A stretch of 64,000 nucleotides of DNA from Paenibacillus soyae (lineage in GTDB: Bacteria > Bacillota > Bacilli > Paenibacillales > Paenibacillaceae), in assembly GCF_024623455.1 (NCBI RefSeq), contig NZ_JANIPJ010000006.1:62001-126000 (forward strand), read 5' to 3'. Positions 25,895-34,861 of the stretch are shown here, piece after piece; the stretch's first letter is position 1, and every line of letters starts with the position of its first letter. The position numbers and the translations under genes were made by a program. The notes beneath the pieces are model-generated. The model saw nothing but the letters and a program-made list of their open reading frames with translations. It did not search any database and had not been told where the DNA came from.

Positions 25895-28573
25895 TTATTT
25901 GGCTTCGTACCAATTATCGCCGAAGCTGACGTCCGCCTTCAGCGGCACGTCCAGCTTGAGCGCCCCGGACATCACGTCCGGAAGCAGCTGTTTCATAAGC
26001 TCCAGCTCGTCCGGCGGCACCTCGAATACCAATTCGTCATGCACCTGCAGCAGCATGCGGCTCTTCAGCTTGCGCTCGCGCAGCGCCTCGTCCATCTGCA
26101 CCATGGCGAGCTTGATAATGTCGGCGGCGGAGCCCTGGATCGGCGTATTCATCGCCGTACGCTCGGCGAACGAACGCAGGTTGAAGTTCGAGGAGCGAAT
26201 TTCCGGCAGATAACGCCGGCGGTCCAACAGCGTCGTGACATAGCCGTCATTCTTCGCTTGCGCCACGATATCGTCCATATATTTGCGCACGCCTTTGAAC
26301 ACGCTGAAATATTGCTCAATGAACTGCGCGGCTTCCTTACGCGTGATGCCAAGGTTCTGTGACAGACCGAAATCGCTGATCCCGTACACGATGCCGAAGT
26401 TGACCGCCTTCGCGGAACGGCGCATATTCGAATCGACTTGATCGGCAGGAACGCCGAACACGTCGCTCGCCGTCTTCGTGTGGATGTCCATATCGTGAAT
26501 GAACGCTTCCTTCAGGTTCTCGTCGCCCGAGATATGGGCGAGCACGCGAAGCTCGATCTGCGAATAGTCGGCCGCGAGAATTGACCAGCCGGGCTCGGAA
26601 GGCACGAACGCCTTGCGGATTTGCCGGCCTTCCTCGAGGCGGATCGGGATGTTCTGCAAATTCGGGAATTGGCTGCTGAGACGGCCCGTCGCGGCGATCG
26701 TCTGACGGTAGTACGTGTGCACCTTGCCCGTCTCCTCGCGAATCTCCTTCAGCAGTCCTTCCACGTACGTCGACTGCAGCTTCGACAGCTGGCGGTAGTG
26801 CAGAATAAGCGGGATGATCTCGTGGTACGGCGCAAGCTCCTCAAGCACCTCGGCGTCCGTCGAATAGCCGGTCTTCGTCTTCTTCTTCGCCGGCAAGCCC
26901 AGCTTCTCGAACAGGATTTCGCCGAGCTGCTTCGGAGAGCCGATGTTGAACTCCGTTCCCGCCTTGGCGTAGATGTCGGCCATGATCGTCGTGAGCTGCG
27001 ACTGCAGGCTGTCGCCCAGCTTCTCCAGCTCCTCGCGCTCCACTTTGATGCCTTGGCTCTCCATGCCGGCGAGCACGCGGGCGAGCGGCTGCTCCAGATC
27101 GAAATACAGCTTGTTCATTCCTGTCCGTTCAAGCTCTTCGCGTACGGCCGGCAAGAGCCGCCGGACGGCGTCCGCTTTCAGGGCGAGGTGGCGATAGAAC
27201 GCGTCCTTCTCCGGCACCTTGAACTTCGCGCCTTTGCCGTATACGGCTTCGTCTGAAGGAACGCCCGTCCCGCCTAGCCTCTCGTTCACGGCGCTGAGCG
27301 ACAGCTGCGTCTCCGTCGGATTGAGCAGGTACGCCGCAAGCTGTACGTCCAGAGCCGCCCCTCCCAGCGCGAGTCCCGCCCAGCGAAGCGCCAGCTCCGA
27401 CTTGTGCATGTCGAAGCCGTATTTCGGCCGCGTTTCGTCGGCCAGCCAGCCCCGCAAGCCGCTCGCGAAGTCCCCGGTAAGCGCTTGCTGAGGCAAGACG
27501 AACACCTCGTCCTCCAGGGCGACCGACAGCCCGAGCAGCTCCGCCTGATGCGGATTCTCCCCGATCGCTTCTATGTATAGGCCATGATCATCCGAAGCAT
27601 CAAGCGCTCGCAGCAAACGGTCGATGCCATGATGGTCTCCGTCGGCATCGAGAACGGTCACCTTCAAGTCGGCCGCCGCGGCTCGGGCCTCGGATTCGCT
27701 CGCGCCGCTGTCGGCGCTGAGCTCCAGCTTGTCCATCAGCGATTTGAACTCCAGCTTGCGGAACGCCTCGCCCAGCTTGTCCGCTTCATAGCCGTTATAT
27801 CGAATTTCTTCCGTCTCCCGCTCCAGCGGCACCTCCCGGAAGATCGTCGCCAGCTTCTTGCTCATAAGCGCGTTGTCCCGGTTCGCTTCAATATTTTCCT
27901 TCAGCTTGCCCTTGAGCTTGTCCAGATTGTCCAGGACGTTCTCTACCGACGAAAACTCATGAAGCAGCTTCAGAGCGGTTTTCTCGCCGACGCCCGGCAC
28001 GCCGGGTATGTTATCCGACGTATCGCCCATGAGCCCCTTCAAATCGATGTGTTGCCGCGGCTCGAGGCCGTATTTCTCCCGGAAGATCTCTGGCGTGTAC
28101 ACATCCAGCTCGCTAACGCCCTTCTTCGTGACGGCGACCGTTACGCGTTCCGACGTCAGCTGCAGCATATCCTTGTCCCCGGATACGACGACAGCCTCCA
28201 CGCCCTTCTCGTCCGCCTGCTTCGTCAGCGTTCCGATAATGTCGTCCGCCTCGTAGCCGGACAGCTCGAACTGCGCGATGCCGAACGAGGAGATCAGCTC
28301 CTTCAGCACGGGGAACTGCTCGGACAGCTCCGGCGGCGTCTTCTGCCGGCCGCCTTTATATTCGCTGTAGCCTTCATGGCGGAACGTCACCTTGCCCGCG
28401 TCGAACGCGACCAGCACGTGCGTCGGCTTATGCTCCTCCAGCAGCTTCAGCAGCATCGTCGTGAAGCCGTAGATCGCGTTCGTATGCAGCCCGCTCGAAT
28501 TCGTGAGCGGCGGCAGCGCGAAGAACGCCCGGTAGGCGACGCTGTTCCCGTCAATTAACATCCATTTGTCCAT
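25895..28573 (-). CDS. polA: DNA polymerase I
   Basis: Replication and repair polymerase, 892 residues. The 5' nuclease domain (about 1-290) includes FDAGKVTFRHE and GVPGVGEKTA. The middle 3' exonuclease-like domain lacks the usual acidic DxE motif, as in other Bacillales enzymes, so proofreading is not expected. The polymerase domain has motif A DYSQIELRVLAHIS, the O helix RRSAKAVNFGIVYGIS and motif C QVHDELVFE. The ATG at 28573 is used (MDKWMLIDGN); GAGG lies 13 bases upstream. The upstream gap holds the terminator of the EAL gene. Confidence 0.96.
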   Translation of the reverse strand: MDKWMLIDGNSVAYRAFFALPPLTNSSGLHTNAIYGFTTMLLKLLEEHKPTHVLVAFDAGKVTFRHEGYSEYKGGRQKTPPELSEQFPVLKELISSFGIAQFELSGYEADDIIGTLTKQADEKGVEAVVVSGDKDMLQLTSERVTVAVTKKGVSELDVYTPEIFREKYGLEPRQHIDLKGLMGDTSDNIPGVPGVGEKTALKLLHEFSSVENVLDNLDKLKGKLKENIEANRDNALMSKKLATIFREVPLERETEEIRYNGYEADKLGEAFRKLEFKSLMDKLELSADSGASESEARAAAADLKVTVLDADGDHHGIDRLLRALDASDDHGLYIEAIGENPHQAELLGLSVALEDEVFVLPQQALTGDFASGLRGWLADETRPKYGFDMHKSELALRWAGLALGGAALDVQLAAYLLNPTETQLSLSAVNERLGGTGVPSDEAVYGKGAKFKVPEKDAFYRHLALKADAVRRLLPAVREELERTGMNKLYFDLEQPLARVLAGMESQGIKVEREELEKLGDSLQSQLTTIMADIYAKAGTEFNIGSPKQLGEILFEKLGLPAKKKTKTGYSTDAEVLEELAPYHEIIPLILHYRQLSKLQSTYVEGLLKEIREETGKVHTYYRQTIAATGRLSSQFPNLQNIPIRLEEGRQIRKAFVPSEPGWSILAADYSQIELRVLAHISGDENLKEAFIHDMDIHTKTASDVFGVPADQVDSNMRRSAKAVNFGIVYGISDFGLSQNLGITRKEAAQFIEQYFSVFKGVRKYMDDIVAQAKNDGYVTTLLDRRRYLPEIRSSNFNLRSFAERTAMNTPIQGSAADIIKLAMVQMDEALRERKLKSRMLLQVHDELVFEVPPDELELMKQLLPDVMSGALKLDVPLKADVSFGDNWYEAK

Positions 28574-28707
28574 TGGTTCGAATAGCACCTCGTTTCCAGC
28601 AGTCAATACCTAGTCCTTATTATAACACAAGGCGAATCGGTCGCGCGTCATCCTAAGCCCGAACGCTCGTTCCTGCATGAACGCGCCTTGGCTCACGTCC
28701 CGATACG

Positions 28708-28758
28708 AAAAAAGCCTTCCCCTACCCGCGGCGCGCCCGCGAATGGCGAAAGGCTTTT
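28708..28758 (-). terminator. Terminator of the CBS/c-di-GMP cluster
   Basis: AAAAAAGCCTT and AAAGGCTTTTT enclose a GC-rich internal region with a further CCCGCG/CGCGGG-like pairing, 22 bp after the stop of the EAL gene. Confidence 0.75.
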
Positions 28759-28780
28759 TACGATCTTCATTCCCCCGCTC

Positions 28781-29998
28781 CTATCCGGGAAACGGCGCCG
28801 GACGCCCCAGCAAATACCCTTGGGCGTAAGGAATCCCCATCTGGACCAGCTTGTCCAGCTCGTCCTTCGATTCGATGCCCTCTGCGATCAACTCCGAACC
28901 GATCTTGCCGGCAACCTCCTGCAGCGTCGTCAGAATATGGGCTTTCACGTCGTCCTTGTGGATGTTCTGAATAATCGAACGGTCGATCTTCATGTAATCC
29001 GGCCTCAGCTCCACGATGGATTGCAAGGAGGAGTAACCCGCCCCCACGTCGTCGATCGCGATCCGGTAGCCTTGGCTGCGGTAATGCTGAAGCGCCTTCT
29101 TGACGGTGGGGTAATCTTCGATGGAGCTGCGTTCCGTAATTTCGAATACGACCTGATGCGGCGACAGATGATGCTCTTCCAGCAAGCTGATCGTCCGTCC
29201 GGGAGAGAAGCCCGGATCCGACATGATTTGAGCCATCACGTTGATGAAGAGCTTCTGTTCCTTCCGAAGCGCGAGACAGCCGTCGATCGCAAGCTCGCGG
29301 GCGAGCCGGTCAAGCCCATACAGGCTTCCGTTCTCCTCCGCGAACCGAAACAAATCGATCGGACCCCGGAACCAGCTGTTGACCGGCAGGCGCGTCAGCG
29401 CCTCGAAGCCGAACACTTCCCCGCTCCCAAGCGAGAAGATCGGTTGGTAGACCGGATAGATAAGCCTTTCGGTCAGCAGCTCCGAGAAAAAGCCGCCCCG
29501 CAATCGCTGTTCCGCTCCGCCTTCCGACTGCGCGTTTACGATGGCCCGCTTCATCGCCTCGTAATAGAGATCGTCTCCGTACGATTCCGCTTCGCAAGCC
29601 AGAGCGCTGAGACCGATCCGCAGCTTGCCGCCGCCTTCGCGGCCAGGCGCCGCCATAATGAATTCGCGCTCCAGCTTGCTCGCCGCGCGGAGAGCGCGGG
29701 CGCTCAGCACGGATTCCGGGTGTTCGCCGCCATCCGCCGGCCATAAGAACGATATAAACAAATCGTTCGCTAACCATTGATACATACGCTTGTCGTGGGA
29801 CGACGGCACGAATTCGGGGATCGAACGTTCGGCAAGGGAAGTCCATGCCCGCCAATGCTCGCCGGTCACTTTCCCGCCTTCTTGCGATCCCGATGCGGAA
29901 TGATCCCACAACAGACCGATGACGGCCAAATATCGGGTTCGATTCGAGCCCCCCGTCATGCCCTCGGGCTTATACGAAATTGCGTAGTTCTGCTCCAT
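28781..29998 (-). CDS. EAL-domain cyclic-di-GMP phosphodiesterase
   Basis: Predicted cytoplasmic phosphodiesterase of 405 residues. The first 150 residues are an unassigned domain, resembling a degenerate cyclase-like region with a serine- and glycine-rich start. The EAL domain (about 160-400) has GFEALTRL, the metal-binding LFINVM, FEITERSS, the Asp pair IDDVGAGYSS, MKIDRSII and IAEGIESKDE, so catalysis is likely intact. GTGAGG precedes the ATG at 29998, which is 7 bp from the stop of the GGDEF gene; the two are an opposing enzyme pair in one operon, downstream of phoU. Confidence 0.9.
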   Translation of the reverse strand: MEQNYAISYKPEGMTGGSNRTRYLAVIGLLWDHSASGSQEGGKVTGEHWRAWTSLAERSIPEFVPSSHDKRMYQWLANDLFISFLWPADGGEHPESVLSARALRAASKLEREFIMAAPGREGGGKLRIGLSALACEAESYGDDLYYEAMKRAIVNAQSEGGAEQRLRGGFFSELLTERLIYPVYQPIFSLGSGEVFGFEALTRLPVNSWFRGPIDLFRFAEENGSLYGLDRLARELAIDGCLALRKEQKLFINVMAQIMSDPGFSPGRTISLLEEHHLSPHQVVFEITERSSIEDYPTVKKALQHYRSQGYRIAIDDVGAGYSSLQSIVELRPDYMKIDRSIIQNIHKDDVKAHILTTLQEVAGKIGSELIAEGIESKDELDKLVQMGIPYAQGYLLGRPAPFPG

Positions 29999-30005
29999 GA
30001 ATACC

Positions 30006-31466
30006 TCACTTCTCTCTCGGCTGACTGTTCTTCCATTCACTGGCGACATACACGCTGCCCTTCATCGATTTCGCCCTCTTCTTCAATCTAGCGGCGCAGA
30101 CGGATATATCCTCCAGCTTCATGCCGTCGTTCCCTTCGCAATAGAGCAGCGACAATGACAGCGAGACGCCATCCTGCTCGATTCGTTGACCCTGACGGTT
30201 CTCTACGGCCGTCACTTCCGTCCCGCCGTAGAACCTGCGAACGCCCAGATCGAATGAACGGATGAGACGCTCGCAGATCGACTCCGCAAATTCAGGCTCC
30301 ACGACGCCGATGAAGTCGTCGCCTCCGATATGGCCGACAAAAAAACGGCGGCTGCCGCTCGCGTCGAACTCGCCGACGAGCAAATCGGCCAAATACCGGA
30401 TCAGCTCGTCGCCGCGCGCGAATCCGAAACAATCGTTAAACCATTTGAAATAATCCAAATCCGCGTACACGACAGCGAACGGGTCACCAATCGCGATCAA
30501 GCGGGAAAGCTCGGCCTCTATGCCCGAGTTACCCGGCAAGCCGGTCAGCGGATTGGCCCTCCTCGCTTCTTCGGTGCGCAGTGCCGTCATGCATTCCAGA
30601 ATGTCCCGAATGGTCGCCGCCCCCCGGACGACGCCTTCGTTCACCGTCACGACGATGTCGTACAGCCGGGAATCGTCCCGCGACATCGCGAGCTGCGATA
30701 CCCGCTCGAGCGGCGTTTGTTCGTCCACAATCAACGGATCGCGGTCCATCACGAGCTCCACGGGGCGGCTTGCGTATAGGGCATGGCCGAATTGGCCGGC
30801 AAGCTGCTGATAGAGTCTGTCCCGCATGATGACGCCTAACGGCTTCCGTTCCTTCACGATGACGACGCCTTGCGCATTCGGGTTATGGTCGAAGAAGGAC
30901 GCGACTTCGGAAACCTTGGCATGATGTTCGAATTGCGGTACCGCATTAGCCAGCAAGCCGATTATGTATCCATTGCCGGCGATAGCTCTCGCGCGAATGT
31001 CCGGCACCGAGGATTCCTTATTCTCCTTCCCCAGTCCGCGAATGCCTCGAAGCATCGCTTCCCGAATCCGGCGGATCAAATGCGCTTCCGCTTTCTCCGG
31101 AGGCGTCGACGGCCTTGTAAGCGCGACTCCCGCGCTGAAGGCCGTCGCCACGTTTACGGCGCGATTTTGTCCGGAAGCGCGTCCGAATGAAATCGTCCTT
31201 CGTAATTGCTCCGTGACCTGGCCGCGGATACCTTCGGCGGTCCATCCCTCCGAAGGTATGCCTAGCCAATTGAGATATCCGGTTTCCATTCGGTGCTGCC
31301 AGAACACCGCCGACTCCTTCGCTGCCCATTCTTCCACCGCTTCGGTCAACATGCGGTCAGCGTTCCCCGTCTCCAAGTACACGACGGCAACTCCGCCATC
31401 CCGCCACCGGTTAACGACAGCGCTCACCAAAGCTTCGTTCAATAGTCCCGTTCCGGCCTTGCTCAC
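30006..31466 (-). CDS. CBS-pair GGDEF diguanylate cyclase
   Basis: Predicted to make cyclic di-GMP. Residues 1-150 are an unrecognised N-terminal domain; about 176-291 form a CBS-pair-like module (GVIMRDRLYQQLA, then LAMSRDDSRLYDIVV); about 305-470 are the cyclase with substrate segment DLDYFKWFND and active-site GGDDF at 381-385. No RxxD inhibitory site lies five residues before it, so product inhibition through the I-site is not expected. The start is GTG behind GAGGGG. The CBS module is clearly similar to that of the chemoreceptor-like protein at 32309-33499, two genes upstream. Confidence 0.88.
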   Translation of the reverse strand: MSKAGTGLLNEALVSAVVNRWRDGGVAVVYLETGNADRMLTEAVEEWAAKESAVFWQHRMETGYLNWLGIPSEGWTAEGIRGQVTEQLRRTISFGRASGQNRAVNVATAFSAGVALTRPSTPPEKAEAHLIRRIREAMLRGIRGLGKENKESSVPDIRARAIAGNGYIIGLLANAVPQFEHHAKVSEVASFFDHNPNAQGVVIVKERKPLGVIMRDRLYQQLAGQFGHALYASRPVELVMDRDPLIVDEQTPLERVSQLAMSRDDSRLYDIVVTVNEGVVRGAATIRDILECMTALRTEEARRANPLTGLPGNSGIEAELSRLIAIGDPFAVVYADLDYFKWFNDCFGFARGDELIRYLADLLVGEFDASGSRRFFVGHIGGDDFIGVVEPEFAESICERLIRSFDLGVRRFYGGTEVTAVENRQGQRIEQDGVSLSLSLLYCEGNDGMKLEDISVCAARLKKRAKSMKGSVYVASEWKNSQPREK

Positions 31467-31541
31467 AACGATCCCCTCGATCCTTGATGCACAGCACCGC
31501 CGCCTGCTGAGAGATCATCCGGATAGCGCCGGCGACATGGC

Positions 31542-32204
31542 TTACTGATTCAGGTCAGGACGTTCGCTCGTGACCAGATAAACCACGCTTTCCCCGATAT
31601 TCGTCGCGTGGTCGCCGAAGCGCTCCAGATGCCTGCTGACGAAGCTCAGCAGCGAGGCTTGCGCGATGTTGCGCGGATTCTCCATCATTAGCATCGTAAG
31701 CTCGCGAGTAATTTGACCGTACAGGGCGTCGACCTGATCGTCGTCCTTGGCCATCTTGTACGCGAGATCCACGTTCTCGTTAATAAAGGACTGGATGGAT
31801 TCGTACGTCATCGTCGCGACGATTTCCGCCATGCGCGGAAGATCGATCAGCGGCTTAATGAGCGGTTGGCCTTCCAGTCTCAGCACCGTCTTCGCGATAT
31901 CGACGGCCAGGTCTCCCATGCGCTCCAAGTCGCTCGCGATGCGGAACGAGGACAGAATACGTCTGAGATCCTTTGCCACGGGCTGTTGGGTCGCGATCAA
32001 CCGCGCGCCAAGGTCCATGATTTTTTCTTCCATTTTATTAAGCTGATGGTCCGCTGCGATAACCGCCTCCGCGCGTTTCGTATCGACGTCTTTCAAAGCG
32101 GCGACCGATTCCGCCAACGCGTTCTCGACGAAATTGCCCATCTCCACGATCCATTGATGCAAGTTTTCTAAGCCGTGATCGAATTCTTTTCTGACTGACA
32201 TCAT
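31542..32204 (-). CDS. phoU: Phosphate signalling protein PhoU
   Basis: Helical metal-binding protein of about 220 residues that links PstSCAB to the PhoR/PhoP system and restrains phosphate uptake. Two PhoU repeats are visible, each with the metal-site pattern: DLERMGDLAVDIAK and HLERFGDHATNIGE. GGGGGAGG precedes the ATG at 32204. Unlike in many bacteria it is not in the pst operon (14 kb away) but follows a chemoreceptor-like gene and precedes the GGDEF/EAL pair. A PhoP box stands upstream. Confidence 0.95.
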   Translation of the reverse strand: MMSVRKEFDHGLENLHQWIVEMGNFVENALAESVAALKDVDTKRAEAVIAADHQLNKMEEKIMDLGARLIATQQPVAKDLRRILSSFRIASDLERMGDLAVDIAKTVLRLEGQPLIKPLIDLPRMAEIVATMTYESIQSFINENVDLAYKMAKDDDQVDALYGQITRELTMLMMENPRNIAQASLLSFVSRHLERFGDHATNIGESVVYLVTSERPDLNQ

Positions 32205-32265
32205 TCCAATAAACCTCCCCCGAATCGTTGAACTAGCCATTACAGCCTGTATTTTACTCGCGGAA

Positions 32266-32293
32266 TGTTAATGGAACGTATCTCATTTGTTAA
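32266..32293 (-). promoter_or_regulatory. PhoP box upstream of phoU
   Basis: On the minus strand two perfect TTAACA hexamers (32288-32293 and 32266-32271) lie 22 bp apart, that is two 11-bp steps, with a weak match between. A TGTAAT -10 candidate lies about 21 bp further on. Confidence 0.65.
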
Positions 32294-32308
32294 GTAGAAG
32301 TAAAAAGA

Positions 32309-33499
32309 TCAGGAATAAGACCGGCTAAGCTGCTCCATCTCTTCGGACACTTCAGCCGACAGCCGATGCGCTTCCCCCGCGAGCTCTCCGATCCGCTGCG
32401 CGTTGACGCGATTGTCCGCGGCAGCTTTGAAGATCGCCTGATAGGCGTCGTTTGCCGCTTCCACGTTCTTGCCGCTTGCGGCCGTCTGCTTCAACCCCTC
32501 TTCGACGAGCTCGGACGTCCGCATGATCGCCTGCACGATATTGGTCGTCATGCCCTTGATGTCTATGGCGGATTTCTTGGTCTGGTTTGCCAAATTCATG
32601 ATCTCGCTCGCCACGACCGAGAAGCCGCGGCCGTATTCGCCGGCGCGGGCCGCTTCAATGGAAGCGTTGATCGCGAGAATGTTGCATTGCTCCGCGAGCT
32701 CCTTGATCAGATTCGACATGGCGACGATGGAATCCGTCTCGCGCTCCAGCTCCTTCATCCGCTCCGCCTGCAGCTCGGAGCTTTTCTCGAGCGATTCGAA
32801 GGAATGTTTGATGACGGTCAGCTCGTTTTTGCCTTGCAGCGTCAAATCCACCATTCGCATAGACAACGAGTCGCCTTCCCGCACCGATTCGCGAACGCTC
32901 TCTACCGCGCCTTCGATGCCGGAGACGCGTTCCTTGGCAGCCGCGATCGTGACTTGCTGATCCCTCATCGCCTGCAGCTGAAGCTCCTTGGACAGCCTGA
33001 GCAAGTCGCTGATCGCGAGGACGCCAGCGAACCGTCCCTTCGAGGTCAGCACGATGCAATCGTACAACGAATCCCCTTGGCGGGACATCGCGAGATCGAT
33101 CAGCGAACGGGGGTCGAAATCAGCCTCGACGATAATCGGAGCCGTATCGGCCAGCTGCAAGGCAGGTTTGTTGTAGAACAAAGCGACGCTGTAGCGGTGA
33201 GCAAGCTTGTACGAGAACCGGTTTCGCATCGCGAGCCCGCTGATCTCGCCGGATTCGCCCGTCATCACGATGCATTCGCAATCGGAATGCTCCTGGAACT
33301 TCTCGAGCAGATCTTTGCACAAGGCTGTATCCTCCACGACCGGAGCGGTTCTCGAGAAGTCCGCAAGCCGCAAGCTGACTGCCTTGGCAACCTCCGAATT
33401 CGAGGCTTGCTCTGCCTGCCCCTTGTTTGGTTTCGTTTCAGTACCTGGCGCCGCGAGAATGGATTCGGATCTATCTTGACTAAACGTGAGTAGCGTCAT
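32309..33499 (-). CDS. CBS-pair methyl-accepting chemotaxis-type transducer (soluble)
   Basis: A 396-residue cytosolic signal protein without membrane segments. Residues about 47-170 are a CBS-pair-like input domain (GLAMRNRFSYKLAHRYSVALF, then LAMSRQGDSLYDCIVL). Residues about 180-396 are a chemoreceptor signalling domain with the hairpin tip EQCNILAINASIEAARAGEYG. AGGAGG precedes the ATG. It is the first gene of the run leading to phoU and the GGDEF/EAL pair, and its promoter carries a PhoP box, so it is probably made under phosphate starvation. What the CBS module binds is unknown; adenosine nucleotides are usual ligands of CBS pairs. Confidence 0.88.
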   Translation of the reverse strand: MTLLTFSQDRSESILAAPGTETKPNKGQAEQASNSEVAKAVSLRLADFSRTAPVVEDTALCKDLLEKFQEHSDCECIVMTGESGEISGLAMRNRFSYKLAHRYSVALFYNKPALQLADTAPIIVEADFDPRSLIDLAMSRQGDSLYDCIVLTSKGRFAGVLAISDLLRLSKELQLQAMRDQQVTIAAAKERVSGIEGAVESVRESVREGDSLSMRMVDLTLQGKNELTVIKHSFESLEKSSELQAERMKELERETDSIVAMSNLIKELAEQCNILAINASIEAARAGEYGRGFSVVASEIMNLANQTKKSAIDIKGMTTNIVQAIMRTSELVEEGLKQTAASGKNVEAANDAYQAIFKAAADNRVNAQRIGELAGEAHRLSAEVSEEMEQLSRSYS

Positions 33500-33536
33500 G
33501 CTCCAAACCTCCTATTGACAAGCTATGTATGACCGA

Positions 33537-33590
33537 ATTATAGACCTTTAGCATTATCCCATGTTTTTCACATTGTTAACTGAATGTTAA
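33537..33590 (-). promoter_or_regulatory. PhoP box and promoter of the CBS-chemoreceptor gene
   Basis: On the minus strand two perfect TTAACA hexamers (33585-33590, 33574-33579) stand 11 bp apart, with a degenerate third 11 bp on. A perfect TATAAT follows at 33537-33542, about 20 bp after the third position, the usual place for PhoP activation. AGGAGG and the ATG follow. Confidence 0.75.
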
Positions 33591-33661
33591 ATGTCGCATT
33601 CACGGATTTGTCGTCGGTATATGGTATAATAAAAGCTGATTTCCGAAGAAGGATGTAGACA

Positions 33662-34855
33662 ATGATGAACAAACAACAAACGATAAGCACCATTGAATCG
33701 AAAGCGGATACGTTCCGCGATATCGCCCTCGCGATCGGCAATCGTCCCGAGCTGGGCCATGAAGAATATTATGCTTCCGGTCTGCTATGCGAGCTGCTGG
33801 AACGGGAAGGATTCCGGGTCGAGCGCGGCATACTGGGTCTCGATACGGCCTTTCTCGCAACGTACGATACCGGCAAGCCCGGCCCGGTCGTCGCCTTCCT
33901 GTGCGAGTACGACGCGCTTGAAGGACTCGGGCACGCCTGCGGCCATCATATGATCGGCACGATGAGCGCCGCCGCCGCGATCGGCCTGAAGAGTTCCGCT
34001 GACTCTCATGGCGGCAGCATTCGCGTATACGGCACGCCAGCCGAAGAAACCAAAGGCGCCAAAGTGCCGATGGCCGAAGCCGGCTTGTTCGACGATTGCG
34101 ACGTCGCGCTGATGGCCCACCCCTACCACTCTTTCGAGCGTTCCGGCGAATCGCTCGCCATGGACGCTCTCCGGTTCGAATATACGGGAGTCGCCTCCCA
34201 CGCCGCCGCCAGCCCGCATGCGGGCGTCAACGCGCTGGACGCGGTCCTGCTCCTATTCGGCGGAGTCAATGCGCTGCGGCAGCAAACCAAAAGCGACGCC
34301 CGCATCCATGGCATTATCGACCATGGCGGCAAGGCGCCGAACATCATTCCCGACTACGCCTCCGCGAAGTTCTACGTCCGTTCGGCGACGCGCGCCTATA
34401 CGGATATTCTGACGGCCAAGGTGCGCAACTGCGCCGAAGCGGCCGCGCTCGCGACGGGCTGCGGGCTTACGATCAGTAATTACGAATACTCGTACGACGA
34501 GCTTCGGACGAACGAAGCCCTGTCGGAGGCCTTTATGTCCAATTTGGTCGAAGCCGGCGTCTCGCCGGACGAGATCCAGAGCGGCAAGGATCACGGCTCG
34601 CTTGATCTGGGCAATGTCTCCGTTAGATGTCCGGCCATTCATCCGTACGTCAAGATCGTGGAAGAGCCCTACATGCTCCATACGGAGTCGTTCCGCGACT
34701 CCGCCATGACGGCGAAGGCGCTGGACCGCATGCTATTCGGAGCCAAGATGCTGGCCGCCACGGGCTACGACGTGATGACGCGGCCCGAGCTTCAAGCCGC
34801 GATCAAAGAAGAGTTCCTTCGGCAAGCCGCCGGCGGCAATGGCGAGAACGGTTAA
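33662..34855 (+). CDS. M20 family metallo-amidohydrolase (AbgB/IAL-like)
   Basis: Zinc-dependent amidohydrolase of 397 residues, in the group that cleaves N-acyl amino acids or p-aminobenzoyl-glutamate-like substrates. Metal-binding residues are seen in CEYDALEGLGHACGHHM (about 80-98) and GTPAEETKGAK, and the dimerisation domain starts near FEYTGVASHAAASPHAG. No signal peptide. A TATAAT at 33625-33630 and GAAGAAGGA lie upstream. It is followed closely by the ThrE-type exporter genes, suggesting that a released amino acid or acid product is exported. Confidence 0.88.
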   Translation: MMNKQQTISTIESKADTFRDIALAIGNRPELGHEEYYASGLLCELLEREGFRVERGILGLDTAFLATYDTGKPGPVVAFLCEYDALEGLGHACGHHMIGTMSAAAAIGLKSSADSHGGSIRVYGTPAEETKGAKVPMAEAGLFDDCDVALMAHPYHSFERSGESLAMDALRFEYTGVASHAAASPHAGVNALDAVLLLFGGVNALRQQTKSDARIHGIIDHGGKAPNIIPDYASAKFYVRSATRAYTDILTAKVRNCAEAAALATGCGLTISNYEYSYDELRTNEALSEAFMSNLVEAGVSPDEIQSGKDHGSLDLGNVSVRCPAIHPYVKIVEEPYMLHTESFRDSAMTAKALDRMLFGAKMLAATGYDVMTRPELQAAIKEEFLRQAAGGNGENG

Positions 34856-34861
34856 GGAGCG

